Source: Formosa algae (GTDB taxonomy: Bacteria > Bacteroidota > Bacteroidia > Flavobacteriales > Flavobacteriaceae). From it: a DNA stretch of 64,000 bases. The notes under the pieces were generated by a model. It searched no databases and was not told the DNA's origin. It saw nothing but the letters and a program-made list of their open reading frames with translations. The position numbers were made by a program, and so were the translations under genes. Below, in pieces: positions 1 to 8,320 of this stretch (positions are counted from its first letter, which is position 1; every line of letters starts with the position of its first letter). The stretch is taken from positions 1-64,000 of the forward strand of contig NZ_LMAK01000030.1 of assembly GCF_001439665.1 (NCBI RefSeq), written 5' to 3'.

Positions 1-1
1 C

Positions 2-613
2 GTCTATAAAGATAAACTTATAAATCAATTAAAAGAATTTAATAGTTTTAACAGGAATAGAAAGGTTTCAAATGAAATTAATACGGTTTTGAAAAGAATT
101 TTGAACTGGGAGAAACCAGAGAAATATTTAGAACATGTGATAATGCCTAGACTAAATTGGATGTTAGATTTAAACTTAATCAAATTAGACAGGAAAAATA
201 ATGTAGAAATAACTAAGATAGGCGATAAACTATTCGAAAATATATCTATATGGAACGACATAAATACTAAAAAAGTAATATCACCCGATTCTTTTCTTGA
301 TAGATTTATGGTTCATATTTTTGATGATTGTTACAATAATTCAGAAACCAATAGCCCTATTGATGCTGAATTCATTTTGGATAAAATGTACGGATACATT
401 AAACAGAGTTTTGGATTATTTAAAACCCTTGCACCGAATAGAGTTACTTTTTCACAAGCAGCGAATTACACTAAATATATGCTATATTTGAATGATGATA
501 TAAAAGTCGGATATCAGTTTATTTTAAACAAATTGTCAGAAAAAGATCAAGATATATTTATATTTAAGTATCAAGAGCAATATAGGGATGGTTATATCCA
601 ATTAAAGAAGTAA
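2..613 (+). CDS. C-terminal part of an unrecognised winged-helix-like protein (5' end outside window)
   Basis: The reading frame is open from position 2, the first complete codon in this frame, to the stop at 613. The gene is therefore cut by the left edge, and the in-frame TTG at 89 is probably not its start. About 203 residues are visible. The stretch around LEHVIMPRLNWMLDLNLI, followed by a lysine-rich turn and a short strand-like segment, has the look of a winged-helix fold, but I recognise no family. It ends one base before the AAA ATPase gene, so the two are surely cotranscribed. By position it may be a DNA-binding or adaptor subunit of the ATPase/PIN module downstream. Function unknown. 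Confidence 0.75.
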   Translation, partial: VYKDKLINQLKEFNSFNRNRKVSNEINTVLKRILNWEKPEKYLEHVIMPRLNWMLDLNLIKLDRKNNVEITKIGDKLFENISIWNDINTKKVISPDSFLDRFMVHIFDDCYNNSETNSPIDAEFILDKMYGYIKQSFGLFKTLAPNRVTFSQAANYTKYMLYLNDDIKVGYQFILNKLSEKDQDIFIFKYQEQYRDGYIQLKK

Positions 614-614
614 T

Positions 615-1727
615 ATGGCAGATTTTAAAGACACTTATAAATTAACAACTAATCCATTCAGATTAACACCATCTATTAATCCAGATGAATTGGTATGGGC
701 AGGATTCAACGATGTTAAGACAAAATTTGAAAAAAGAATAGAAAGAAGTATTAGAATACCTAATTCTACTCTAGTATTAAATTGGGGAGAGTATGGTAGC
801 GGTAAAACTCATGCCGCCAGATTTTTTAACAAAAAAGAAGAACTGAAAACTATAGGAGATAAGGCAGGAAGACCTATACCTTATTCAATGGTAATTTCTC
901 TTCCAAAAGGTAAAGATCCTATTTATAGTATATACATGTCTGTTATTGACAAATTAAATATAGAAGAGGTAAGAACTAAATTTCATGATATATCAGGTGA
1001 CATTAAATCCTATATTGATTCAATAGGATCTAATATTCATATTCAGAATGTATTAAAAGCATTGTTTAATACAGAAGTAGGTCATCTAAATATAAAGAAA
1101 TATCTATATGGGAATATGAATGCTACGGATTTAAAAAGCCTAAATGAGTATGGGATTTTACGATCTTTGAAAGAAGATAATGATTATTCCGCAGTACTAG
1201 CAGGATTATTTTCATGTTTAACTTACGATAAAAAGAAATACTCATGTATTATAATTTGGATAGATGAATTTGAGGATATAATGGTTCTAAATAACTCTAG
1301 TATTGATAAAATTAATAGTTTCGTTAGAGAGCTATTGGATAATACTCCAAATAACTTATTGCTTTTTTTAAATTTAACATTATCGGCATTAATGACTGAA
1401 GAGGATTTAGGTTCTTATGTTTATGAAAGTGTTAAATCGAGAATAAAGGAAAAAATAAGTTTTGATCTTCCGAGTTCTAATGATTTTAAGGAGTATTTAA
1501 AGGAATTGTTAAAGCATTTTAGAGTAGGTTCTGCTGATAATTTATATTTTCCTTTTGATGAAAGTGTTATAGATACACTAATTAGCGATCAAGGTAATGT
1601 TTCGCTTAGAAGATTTAACGAGTCTTTATCTTTGTTATTAGAGCTTTCAGATATGGACGGAAAGTGTCCAATTAATATGGAAGTCTTTGAGGAATATAAA
1701 TCTGAAATTTTATGGGATAAGAATTAA
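615..1727 (+). CDS. AAA+ family ATPase of a putative defence module
   Basis: This 370-residue protein has a clear Walker A, GEYGSGKT, at about residues 58-65, and a Walker B ending in acidic residues, IIIWIDEFEDI, at about 212-222. The N-terminal NPFRLTPS segment before the P-loop resembles the NPF-type start of ORC/ExeA/TniB-like AAA ATPases. It has no transposase or secretion partner nearby. It begins one base after the upstream gene and ends 3 bases before the PIN-like gene, giving a three-gene operon or the end of a longer one. It probably uses ATP to control the PIN-like protein or to sense a nucleic-acid signal. The ATPase call is secure; the role is inferred from context. Confidence 0.85.
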   Translation: MADFKDTYKLTTNPFRLTPSINPDELVWAGFNDVKTKFEKRIERSIRIPNSTLVLNWGEYGSGKTHAARFFNKKEELKTIGDKAGRPIPYSMVISLPKGKDPIYSIYMSVIDKLNIEEVRTKFHDISGDIKSYIDSIGSNIHIQNVLKALFNTEVGHLNIKKYLYGNMNATDLKSLNEYGILRSLKEDNDYSAVLAGLFSCLTYDKKKYSCIIIWIDEFEDIMVLNNSSIDKINSFVRELLDNTPNNLLLFLNLTLSALMTEEDLGSYVYESVKSRIKEKISFDLPSSNDFKEYLKELLKHFRVGSADNLYFPFDESVIDTLISDQGNVSLRRFNESLSLLLELSDMDGKCPINMEVFEEYKSEILWDKN

Positions 1728-1730
1728 CGA

Positions 1731-2654
1731 ATGAATAGTATTTGTTGCTTATTAGATGCTTGTACTGTGATTAATCTTATTCACATTGATGATAATGACT
1801 TTTTATTAAAAAAAATCAAAAAGTTAGATGTTTATATAAATGATTCAGTTTTTACCGAGATACGGAACAATGTATATGTAAAGCCATGGAGAGAATTAGG
1901 CTCTAATCATATTGACAAAGCTAAACGAGAAGAAATTAAAAAAGAAATTGAACAAAAGCTAACCTTTTATCGGGGTAAGAAGAATAATAATCAGGATTTA
2001 TTAGATGATTTAGGAGATGATTATTTTGATAGAATAAAGAGTCTAACTAATTACACGAAAAGAAAAAATGGTGAATTATATTCAACAGGACAGGCATTAT
2101 TCTTAAGTAGAAATAATTTTAAAAATGTATCATTTTACACAGATGACTATCCTGCAAAAAATGATTTTGCTGATTTTTTTCATGATCAACAGATAGGACA
2201 AATCAGGGATTCAGTTGATTTTTCAGTTGATTTTATAATATTACTTTATTGGTTAGATGAAAATTTTACAGATGATCAATTAAAAAATAAATTGAATGAG
2301 CTTTATTCTCAATATGCAACTGAAGTAGTTTTATTAAAAAAGAAATTACAAAAATTCAGAAGTGAAAAAATTGATGCTCAATTTTTAAAATCTAAAAAAG
2401 AAATAGCATTAAAATTAAACGAATTAATTCGCCAACTTGATATTTATGAATTTAACGAAATAATGGAGTATTATAATTTTTTTGTTGGTAAAAAATCAAA
2501 ATGCAATGATATTTTAAATATCCTTCAGGAATATTTTTCTGTTTTTGAGTTAGATAATAACCAAAAAGAAGATAGTCTACTAATAAAAATAAAAAAAGTA
2601 AGTGCAGATATTGGAAAGGTTAAAATTTTAAAACTTAATGATCTTATTAACTAA
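1731..2654 (+). CDS. PIN-like domain protein (putative nuclease effector)
   Basis: This is a 307-residue protein. The N-terminus LLDACTVINLIHID matches the first strand and first catalytic aspartate of PIN nucleases. An acidic TEI follows at about residues 44-46, and SFYTDDYPAKND at about 136-147 could supply the later acidic residues. The remaining ~150 residues are lysine-rich and predicted helical, longer than a typical VapC-type PIN toxin of about 130 residues. It is the last gene of the rightward operon and ends 15 bases from the convergent leftward operon. With the AAA ATPase it may form a regulated RNase effector. Family assignment is by motif only. Confidence 0.6.
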   Translation: MNSICCLLDACTVINLIHIDDNDFLLKKIKKLDVYINDSVFTEIRNNVYVKPWRELGSNHIDKAKREEIKKEIEQKLTFYRGKKNNNQDLLDDLGDDYFDRIKSLTNYTKRKNGELYSTGQALFLSRNNFKNVSFYTDDYPAKNDFADFFHDQQIGQIRDSVDFSVDFIILLYWLDENFTDDQLKNKLNELYSQYATEVVLLKKKLQKFRSEKIDAQFLKSKKEIALKLNELIRQLDIYEFNEIMEYYNFFVGKKSKCNDILNILQEYFSVFELDNNQKEDSLLIKIKKVSADIGKVKILKLNDLIN

Positions 2655-2668
2655 AATCATAGGTGGTT

Positions 2669-3064
2669 CTAGGTATTTATTCTCATTTTTAAATAATTAG
2701 ATAACTCAATATCTTTAAATAGCTCCAATAAAACTTGATTAATTTTGATTTGAATTACTTTAGTTATTAACTCTGTTTTACTCCTAAAATCATTGATTTC
2801 TTCATTTATATCAATTTCTAAATACCCTCTATTCACAAATGCTTTTAAAGGCATTCCTATATTATTGTTTTTAGTTTTAAAACTATTTTGATGTTCTTTC
2901 CAGGTCACATTAAAAGCATCCATTAAATCGTCTGTTTCAATTACATTAGATTTATTTTCTAAATATAACTTATGTAAAGAAAGTAATAAAATAATTTGAT
3001 GTGGAGCTAGTTCTCCTCGTGCTTTATCTCTTTTTAAGTTGTCTACAAACTCATCAATGTCCAT
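2669..3064 (-). CDS. Small protein resembling the N-terminal helper region of HNH-type restriction proteins
   Basis: This is a 131-residue protein. Residues 12-35 (KARGELAPHQIILLLSLHKL and onward) resemble the 'APHKPLLLL' helix found at the N-terminus of many HNH restriction endonucleases, but no HNH motif follows, so it is either a truncated relative or a stand-alone regulatory domain. It lies downstream of the defence operon on the same strand but beyond a strong terminator at 3091-3131, so it needs readthrough or its own promoter. No clear -7 box was seen in the short gap. Function unknown. Confidence 0.55.
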   Translation of the reverse strand: MDIDEFVDNLKRDKARGELAPHQIILLLSLHKLYLENKSNVIETDDLMDAFNVTWKEHQNSFKTKNNNIGMPLKAFVNRGYLEIDINEEINDFRSKTELITKVIQIKINQVLLELFKDIELSNYLKMRINT

Positions 3065-3090
3065 TATTGTTTCGAATTATTGGATTTATT

Positions 3091-3131
3091 TGAAAATAAA
3101 AAATGGACCAACCTATTTTAAGGTTAGTCCA
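3091..3131 (-). terminator. Rho-independent terminator closing the leftward defence operon
   Basis: An 11-bp stem (3104-3114 with 3121-3131, six-base loop) pairs fully on the minus strand with one G-U wobble and is followed there by TTTTTTATTTT. On the plus strand the same position is an A-C mismatch, so the minus orientation is favoured. It lies just after the stop of the 183-residue gene at 3144. Confidence 0.8.
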
Positions 3132-3143
3132 TGACTATTAATG

Positions 3144-3695
3144 CTAGGCTTCACTCAATATGTTTTCTGTCTCCTGTTTAGACTGCAGAATAAGATCAAG
3201 CATGCTTGTTCCTATAGTTATATCTAAGTTTTCCTCTTGTATTTTTTTCTCCAAAAGAAGTAAGCCTCCGTTTGTATAGTTTTGCATAGTAACATGTAAA
3301 CGTTTCTTAATAGCTTCGACTGTTTTTTTCCCTTTGTCGAGCTCTATCAAATCATCTTCAATGCCTTCAGTTTTTGCAATTACAGCCATGAAAAGATACT
3401 CTTGTATGTTGGTAAAATCATTTCTTAGAGCGCTCTTTGTGCTTCCCCAATACTGTATAGCATGACTGAAATCTTTTAATTCTGCAGTTTCTGGTAATTC
3501 TTCATATTTATTATTATATAACCCTAAGAAAAATGCATAGATGTACAACTCGTAATTGTTACTGAATATTTTTCCTTTATCTTCTCTATCGGTTTCCGCT
3601 CCTCCTCCTTTTCTGGTTAATGACTTAAAAAGGTGCTCTAGATTTTTATCATATTTTGGCGTGGATTTTTTCCACTCGTCGAATAATTTATCCAT
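3144..3695 (-). CDS. Unrecognised 183-residue partner of the SMC ATPase
   Basis: I recognise no family. The protein is mostly helical by composition. It has a short glycine-rich turn (RKGGGAETDRED, about residues 28-39), a hydrophobic YELYIYAFFLGLY stretch, and an acidic C-terminal half. It starts 3 bases after the SMC-like gene and is the last gene before the terminator, so it is a stable member of the operon. It is larger than DndE (about 110-150 residues) and shows no DndE-like motif that I can see. Its constant association with the ATPase would suggest a structural or accessory subunit. Confidence 0.65.
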   Translation of the reverse strand: MDKLFDEWKKSTPKYDKNLEHLFKSLTRKGGGAETDREDKGKIFSNNYELYIYAFFLGLYNNKYEELPETAELKDFSHAIQYWGSTKSALRNDFTNIQEYLFMAVIAKTEGIEDDLIELDKGKKTVEAIKKRLHVTMQNYTNGGLLLLEKKIQEENLDITIGTSMLDLILQSKQETENILSEA

Positions 3696-3698
3696 AAT

Positions 3699-5840
3699 TT
3701 ATAATTCTATTACAACAGAGTTAGTGGTTTCAATTTGGTTTTCAATAGAGTTTTCGTCAAGCTTAACCCATAATGATTTATCTTTTACAATATCGGCTTG
3801 ATAAAAACTACTGTCAATACTGATTTTTTTATTTTCATCTTCTTTAATGAAGTCTTTAACAAGTATTATACATTGATCTGTGTTTTCTTTAAAGGAATTA
3901 AAGAAAGCTGGGTATTTGTTGCTGTCAAAGGTCGAAAGTGGGGCGTCCAAAATTAGAGGGTAACTTTCGTTAGCTTCATTCTTTACCATTTTGGAAATTG
4001 CTAATAGTAAAGAAGTGTGAGCAAGTACCTCTTGAGCACCATTTAGAGCAAAAGGGTTATTAAAATTGTCTAAAACTTTAAACTCAACTTGGTTTTGATT
4101 TCCCCTTTTTGATTTGTATAATTTTATTTTCCCTGTATATGCTCCTTCATTAGTCGATTGAAAAATTTCATTAGCTTGTTTTTCTAAATCAATTACTAAG
4201 TTGTTGAATTCTTTTTCTGTAGTTTCAACAGTAATTGTTAAAACATCATTTAAAAGTTCTTGAGTTTTCATCAAGTAACCTGCAACATTTGCTATATCTA
4301 AGTTGTTTTTTTGATTTTGAAAATCGGCTAGCTTTTCTTTTTTAGAATTTATAATGTTAGTTAAACTTCTCAAGCTTGTGTTTTCGTCTTTTATATTGGT
4401 GTTTAAGCCTTTGAAATCTCTCAAAATTGTAGCAGCACTTCCTACATCTATTTTTGAACCACCAATTACTTTAGCTCTTTCAGCTTCATCTTTTTCTCTC
4501 TCCTCTATTTTTTTATTAATATCTGCTTTTCTACTTTCTACAAATTCAAAATTTTCAGATATTTTAGACTCCATTTTAATAAGATTGGAAATATTTTCAT
4601 CATTGGAGTCTGATATTTTGGTTAGAGAATTAATATAATTATGTTTGAAAAGTTGCTTTTTTTCAAACATATCTTTTTCCACAGCCTCAATATATTCTTG
4701 AAGTCTATTGTTCATGAATTCATAAGCTTCTGATCCCTTAGGAGCTTCTCTATTGCATACTTTACATAGTTCAGCTTCTATCATTTCTTCCATGTGAGAT
4801 CGAGTAGGTGCTCCTATCGGTAAAGGTATGATCCCGTTTTTTAGATTTTCTATAGCTTTCTTTTCACCTATTTTTTGTTGAAACTCATTTTCTAACCTTC
4901 TTTTAGTTTTAGATACATTAGCAATTTTGGTTTTGTATTCTTCAAATACAGGTTTATAATTTACTAATATCCAGTTTTTGTCAAATAAATCCTGTGTGTA
5001 GTTTTCACATTCTCGAACGCGAACTTGTAGTTTGCTTATTTCTTCCTCTTTTATTCTAATTCTTTCAGAAAGTGTTTGGTATGACTCGGCATTCTCAATT
5101 ATATTCTCATATTTTAGAATTGAGGATTGTATTTTATCAATATTTATCTCATGCTGATTTCTTTCTTTTTCCTTATCAGATATTTCTCTTCTAAGATTTA
5201 TAATTTCCTCACTTAGAATAGCATATTGTTTTTCTTCTCTTGCATTTTTTTTTCCTGCTGCAGTTACCGCATTCTCTGCACGCCCTACGAAATATTCAGC
5301 TTTAGGTATGTAATTCTTTAGGTAAGTAGCATCAGAAAACATTTCTATAAGCGTAGAAAGCGCATCTTTGCTTTCAAATACTTTTAAATCCGTTTCTCCT
5401 TTAAACATACTATATCTCCTAATACGCTCATCAAATATTTCACTTCTCAGCTCTTTTGGAAAATCTACTTGATATCTTTCACCTGTTTCTTCTTCTCTTA
5501 TTCCAATTAAACTAGGCCTAGAGATGCTTATACTTTCATTGTTTTTATGGGCTATAAATGATTTTTCAATAGTTTTTGTCTCATTGCCTTGACTTACAGT
5601 CATTCTCACAGAAACTTGAACATTTATACCTTCTTTAATTTCGTTATGTACTGCTTTTTGACTAATAAGTCCTTCTAAGTTAGATTCATAATCATCGAAG
5701 ATCCATTCAATAGCTTCAAAAAATTTCGTTTTACCATGACCATTAGCTCCATGAATGATATTTACACCTTCAACAAAGTCAAATACATTTTTTCCGTAAT
5801 AACTTTGATAATTTGTTATTACAACTTGTTTAATTCTCAT
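3699..5840 (-). CDS. SMC/Rad50-like ATPase with CxxC hook (DndD-like architecture)
   Basis: This 713-residue protein has an N-terminal P-loop GANGHGKT (residues 31-38), long heptad-rich coiled coils at about 180-330 and 370-560, and a zinc-hook-like CKVC at 359-362 at the centre of the coil. The C-terminal nucleotide-binding half has NGAQEVLAHTSLLLA in the signature position and the Walker B/D-loop LILDAPLSTFD at about 629-639. This head-coil-hook-coil-head plan is that of Rad50/SbcC and of DndD. No SbcD/Mre11 partner is present. The gene sits between a 75-residue ORF and the 183-residue ORF with 2-3 base gaps. Its neighbourhood, with a cysteine desulfurase and a PLD helicase, favours a DNA-modification or defence ATPase over housekeeping repair. 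Confidence 0.85.
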   Translation of the reverse strand: MRIKQVVITNYQSYYGKNVFDFVEGVNIIHGANGHGKTKFFEAIEWIFDDYESNLEGLISQKAVHNEIKEGINVQVSVRMTVSQGNETKTIEKSFIAHKNNESISISRPSLIGIREEETGERYQVDFPKELRSEIFDERIRRYSMFKGETDLKVFESKDALSTLIEMFSDATYLKNYIPKAEYFVGRAENAVTAAGKKNAREEKQYAILSEEIINLRREISDKEKERNQHEINIDKIQSSILKYENIIENAESYQTLSERIRIKEEEISKLQVRVRECENYTQDLFDKNWILVNYKPVFEEYKTKIANVSKTKRRLENEFQQKIGEKKAIENLKNGIIPLPIGAPTRSHMEEMIEAELCKVCNREAPKGSEAYEFMNNRLQEYIEAVEKDMFEKKQLFKHNYINSLTKISDSNDENISNLIKMESKISENFEFVESRKADINKKIEEREKDEAERAKVIGGSKIDVGSAATILRDFKGLNTNIKDENTSLRSLTNIINSKKEKLADFQNQKNNLDIANVAGYLMKTQELLNDVLTITVETTEKEFNNLVIDLEKQANEIFQSTNEGAYTGKIKLYKSKRGNQNQVEFKVLDNFNNPFALNGAQEVLAHTSLLLAISKMVKNEANESYPLILDAPLSTFDSNKYPAFFNSFKENTDQCIILVKDFIKEDENKKISIDSSFYQADIVKDKSLWVKLDENSIENQIETTNSVVIEL

Positions 5841-5842
5841 GA

Positions 5843-6070
5843 CTAAATGTTTTTGTTTAAGTAAATGCTAATTTTGTTGTACAGAGTAATGTCATTAATT
5901 CCTTGGTTATTTTCCAATTCATCAACTAATATGGCTATAGTTTTTATGATAGGGATTTCTGAAACTAATGCTCTTGTTACATTGTTAGGTATATCCCTTT
6001 CTTCTAGTTGATATTTATCTTTTATAAGTTCGTGACTTACAAATTTTTTAAAAATTTTATTTTTATTCAT
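5843..6070 (-). CDS. Small 75-residue operon protein of unknown function
   Basis: This short ORF fills the space between the helicase stop (12 bases away) and the SMC-like ATPase start (2 bases away). That fit is the main reason to believe it is real. It is charged, with helix-prone segments and no Cys motif, signal peptide or membrane segment. It may be a small subunit or regulator of the neighbouring ATPase. I recognise no family. Confidence 0.65.
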   Translation of the reverse strand: MNKNKIFKKFVSHELIKDKYQLEERDIPNNVTRALVSEIPIIKTIAILVDELENNQGINDITLYNKISIYLNKNI

Positions 6071-6082
6071 TTTAAAATTTTT

Positions 6083-8317
6083 TTAATTTTCATTATTTAT
6101 ATCATAAAGACTAATGTTGTAATGCATGCAGATTTCAGAGAGCTTTTCATATACTTCAGCTTTATTAATTGCCAGTGAAAAAAAGTTTTCTACTCTCTTC
6201 ATTTCATTTACAATAAAGGATCTTTCAATATTGAAGGTTTCATCGTTTTTGTCCATTTCAAATTTTGGTATCACAACTAAATCATGGATATAGGCAAATT
6301 GTTTTCCTTCGGATTTTCTTAATACTCTTCCTCTTCGCTGTATAAATTGTCTAGGATTTCCTGTGCTAGCGCAGAAAATAGCTAATTCAGCTCGAGGTAC
6401 ATCAACACCTTCATCTAGACATTTCATAGATGTTAAAACATGTAAATCACTTTCTGAAAATTGTTTTATAACACTTTTTCTGTTTTTTGTTTTTGAAGTA
6501 AATTTCCTAGCCATTATTGAAAAATCAATATCTGTGATAGCCTTAGTGTATTGGTCTATTAAAAAAATATCTTCTTCATTTTCGATATAATTATCTTCCA
6601 TAATAATATCATTATTTTCAAGTACCCCTTCTGGAGTATAAATTAAAGTGTATTTAAGATTGCCTCTTTTTTTGAACTCATTATTTACAATTGTCTTAAA
6701 TTTAGGGAGCTTGTTCTCTGCTTTATGAATTATTCTTTTTCTTTTTAAAAGAAGAATTTCCACCTCTTTACATTTTTTAAATGATTTTGTTACGGGATCT
6801 ATAAACTGTGCAAGTTTTTTGGATATTTCCCTATACTTCTCAAACTCTTGTTCTGTAAGCGATACAATATGTGGGTAATAATAGTACTTGCATAAATATT
6901 CCTTCTCAATCGCTTCTTGCATACTAAAACTATAAGTGTAAGGATCTTGATCGTTGAAAAAGGAATCGATGGAGATATTACCTGTCTCGTCATAAATCCT
7001 ATTTGGCGTAGCTGATAGTCCAATTCTTTTTTCTAAATGAATTTTAGGTAATAATTTGGAGATATTAGGAGCTCCAATATTATGGACTTCATCTGCAATA
7101 AAAAGTGTTTGCTTTGGTAAGTCTTTAAAGAAATTTTGAAATTTATCCTTTACAAATGAAGCATAAGTTGCAATAACAATAAATGAGGGATTGTTAAGTC
7201 TTGATAACATATTATAGAAAGAAAGCTTGTCTTTCCATTTTTCTTTACTACTTACAGTAATAATATTAGTGTAATTAAATTTTCCACACTCTATTTTCCA
7301 TTGATCTACTAGCTCTAATGTGGGAACTAATATAATAGCTTTATAAGTACCTTCTTCTTTGTATTCATTTAAGAGACAGTTTAAAGCGGTTAATGTTTTA
7401 CCTGTCCCGGTAGCCATGGCAAAAAGGCCTTTTCTATTGTTGTCAATCCATTTTAAATATGCCTCTTGTTGATATTTTCGAGGACCTTCTTTGAATGGAA
7501 ATTTAGGTAAACTTTCTTGTCTTACAAATTCATCTATTTTTCCAATAGCAGAATTGATTGCTTGTTGTGTTTTAAGGTTGTTAAAGTCCTTTTGATAATT
7601 CTTCAATAATACTTTCTCTTTAACTAAAAGTTCATCTATATCTTTATCACCAAACTCACTTTTAATTGCTGACTTAACTTCAGATATACTCAAGTATTCC
7701 ACGTTTTGTGATTTTTCAGAAAATATTTCTTCAAAATATTTAATCTGTTTGTTTACAGATCTTTTAGATCTTTCATCGTCCCATGACATTCTGCATTCTA
7801 ATTCTTCTAAATTTTCAATAAAACCATAATATGTAAAATTACAAGATGATTTATAGCTTACCGCATTTTTACCATCACTAAAAACGCCTGATTTGTAATG
7901 AGCTATTCCTCTTCCATCTTTCGGTTTAACAATTTTTATCTCAATTTTGTCATTAGCAATTAACCAAGCGAAACATTCAAAAAAGTGCTTACCATACTCA
8001 TTTAATGATTGATGTAGTTGTTTTATATCATTAAGATTATACACACTAGTTAATGATTTCTTATTTTGACCATTTTCAATAGCTGCTTTATCCTCATCGG
8101 ATAAAATATTGTTTATTACAGCCCTCATTTTACCTCCAGAGTATATAAAACTAGCAAAGCCTAAGGATAATAAATTTATAGCCGAAGAACTGAAATAACC
8201 TAACAACAAATCAAAGGATTTGCTATTACAGAGGGCATCCAAATAAAACTGTAAAGGTTCATCTTCACTACCTGTTTTATAATCTCGATCTTCAGCCCAA
8301 TTAACTTTTTTTAACAT
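6083..8317 (-). CDS. PLD-like nuclease fused to an SF2 (DEAD/DEAH) helicase
   Basis: In this 744-residue protein residues 1-170 carry a phospholipase-D-like nuclease domain. LLLGYFSSSA at about 37-46 starts it, and HYKSGVFSDG at about 140-149 with SSCNFT at 157-162 forms an HKD-type active site. A helicase core follows: KYQQEA (281-286), Walker A ATGTGKT (302-308), DEVH (409-412), SATP (435-438) and motif VI QRRGRVLR (660-667). Proteins of this plan occur in restriction and phage-defence loci, including helicases linked to DNA phosphorothioation. The gene begins 3 bases after the cysteine desulfurase stop. The inference is that it processes or cleaves DNA lacking, or carrying, the mark made by its neighbours. 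Domain calls are firm; the target is not known. Confidence 0.87.
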   Translation of the reverse strand: MLKKVNWAEDRDYKTGSEDEPLQFYLDALCNSKSFDLLLGYFSSSAINLLSLGFASFIYSGGKMRAVINNILSDEDKAAIENGQNKKSLTSVYNLNDIKQLHQSLNEYGKHFFECFAWLIANDKIEIKIVKPKDGRGIAHYKSGVFSDGKNAVSYKSSCNFTYYGFIENLEELECRMSWDDERSKRSVNKQIKYFEEIFSEKSQNVEYLSISEVKSAIKSEFGDKDIDELLVKEKVLLKNYQKDFNNLKTQQAINSAIGKIDEFVRQESLPKFPFKEGPRKYQQEAYLKWIDNNRKGLFAMATGTGKTLTALNCLLNEYKEEGTYKAIILVPTLELVDQWKIECGKFNYTNIITVSSKEKWKDKLSFYNMLSRLNNPSFIVIATYASFVKDKFQNFFKDLPKQTLFIADEVHNIGAPNISKLLPKIHLEKRIGLSATPNRIYDETGNISIDSFFNDQDPYTYSFSMQEAIEKEYLCKYYYYPHIVSLTEQEFEKYREISKKLAQFIDPVTKSFKKCKEVEILLLKRKRIIHKAENKLPKFKTIVNNEFKKRGNLKYTLIYTPEGVLENNDIIMEDNYIENEEDIFLIDQYTKAITDIDFSIMARKFTSKTKNRKSVIKQFSESDLHVLTSMKCLDEGVDVPRAELAIFCASTGNPRQFIQRRGRVLRKSEGKQFAYIHDLVVIPKFEMDKNDETFNIERSFIVNEMKRVENFFSLAINKAEVYEKLSEICMHYNISLYDINNEN

Positions 8318-8320
8318 ATC

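Noticed and set aside
89-613. Complete 174-residue gene starting at TTG 89
   Set aside because: The frame is open without stop to the left edge, so this is the tail of a longer gene.
3699-5840. SbcC/Rad50 of an SbcCD repair pair
   Set aside because: No SbcD/Mre11 nuclease gene is adjacent and all neighbours are defence-like.
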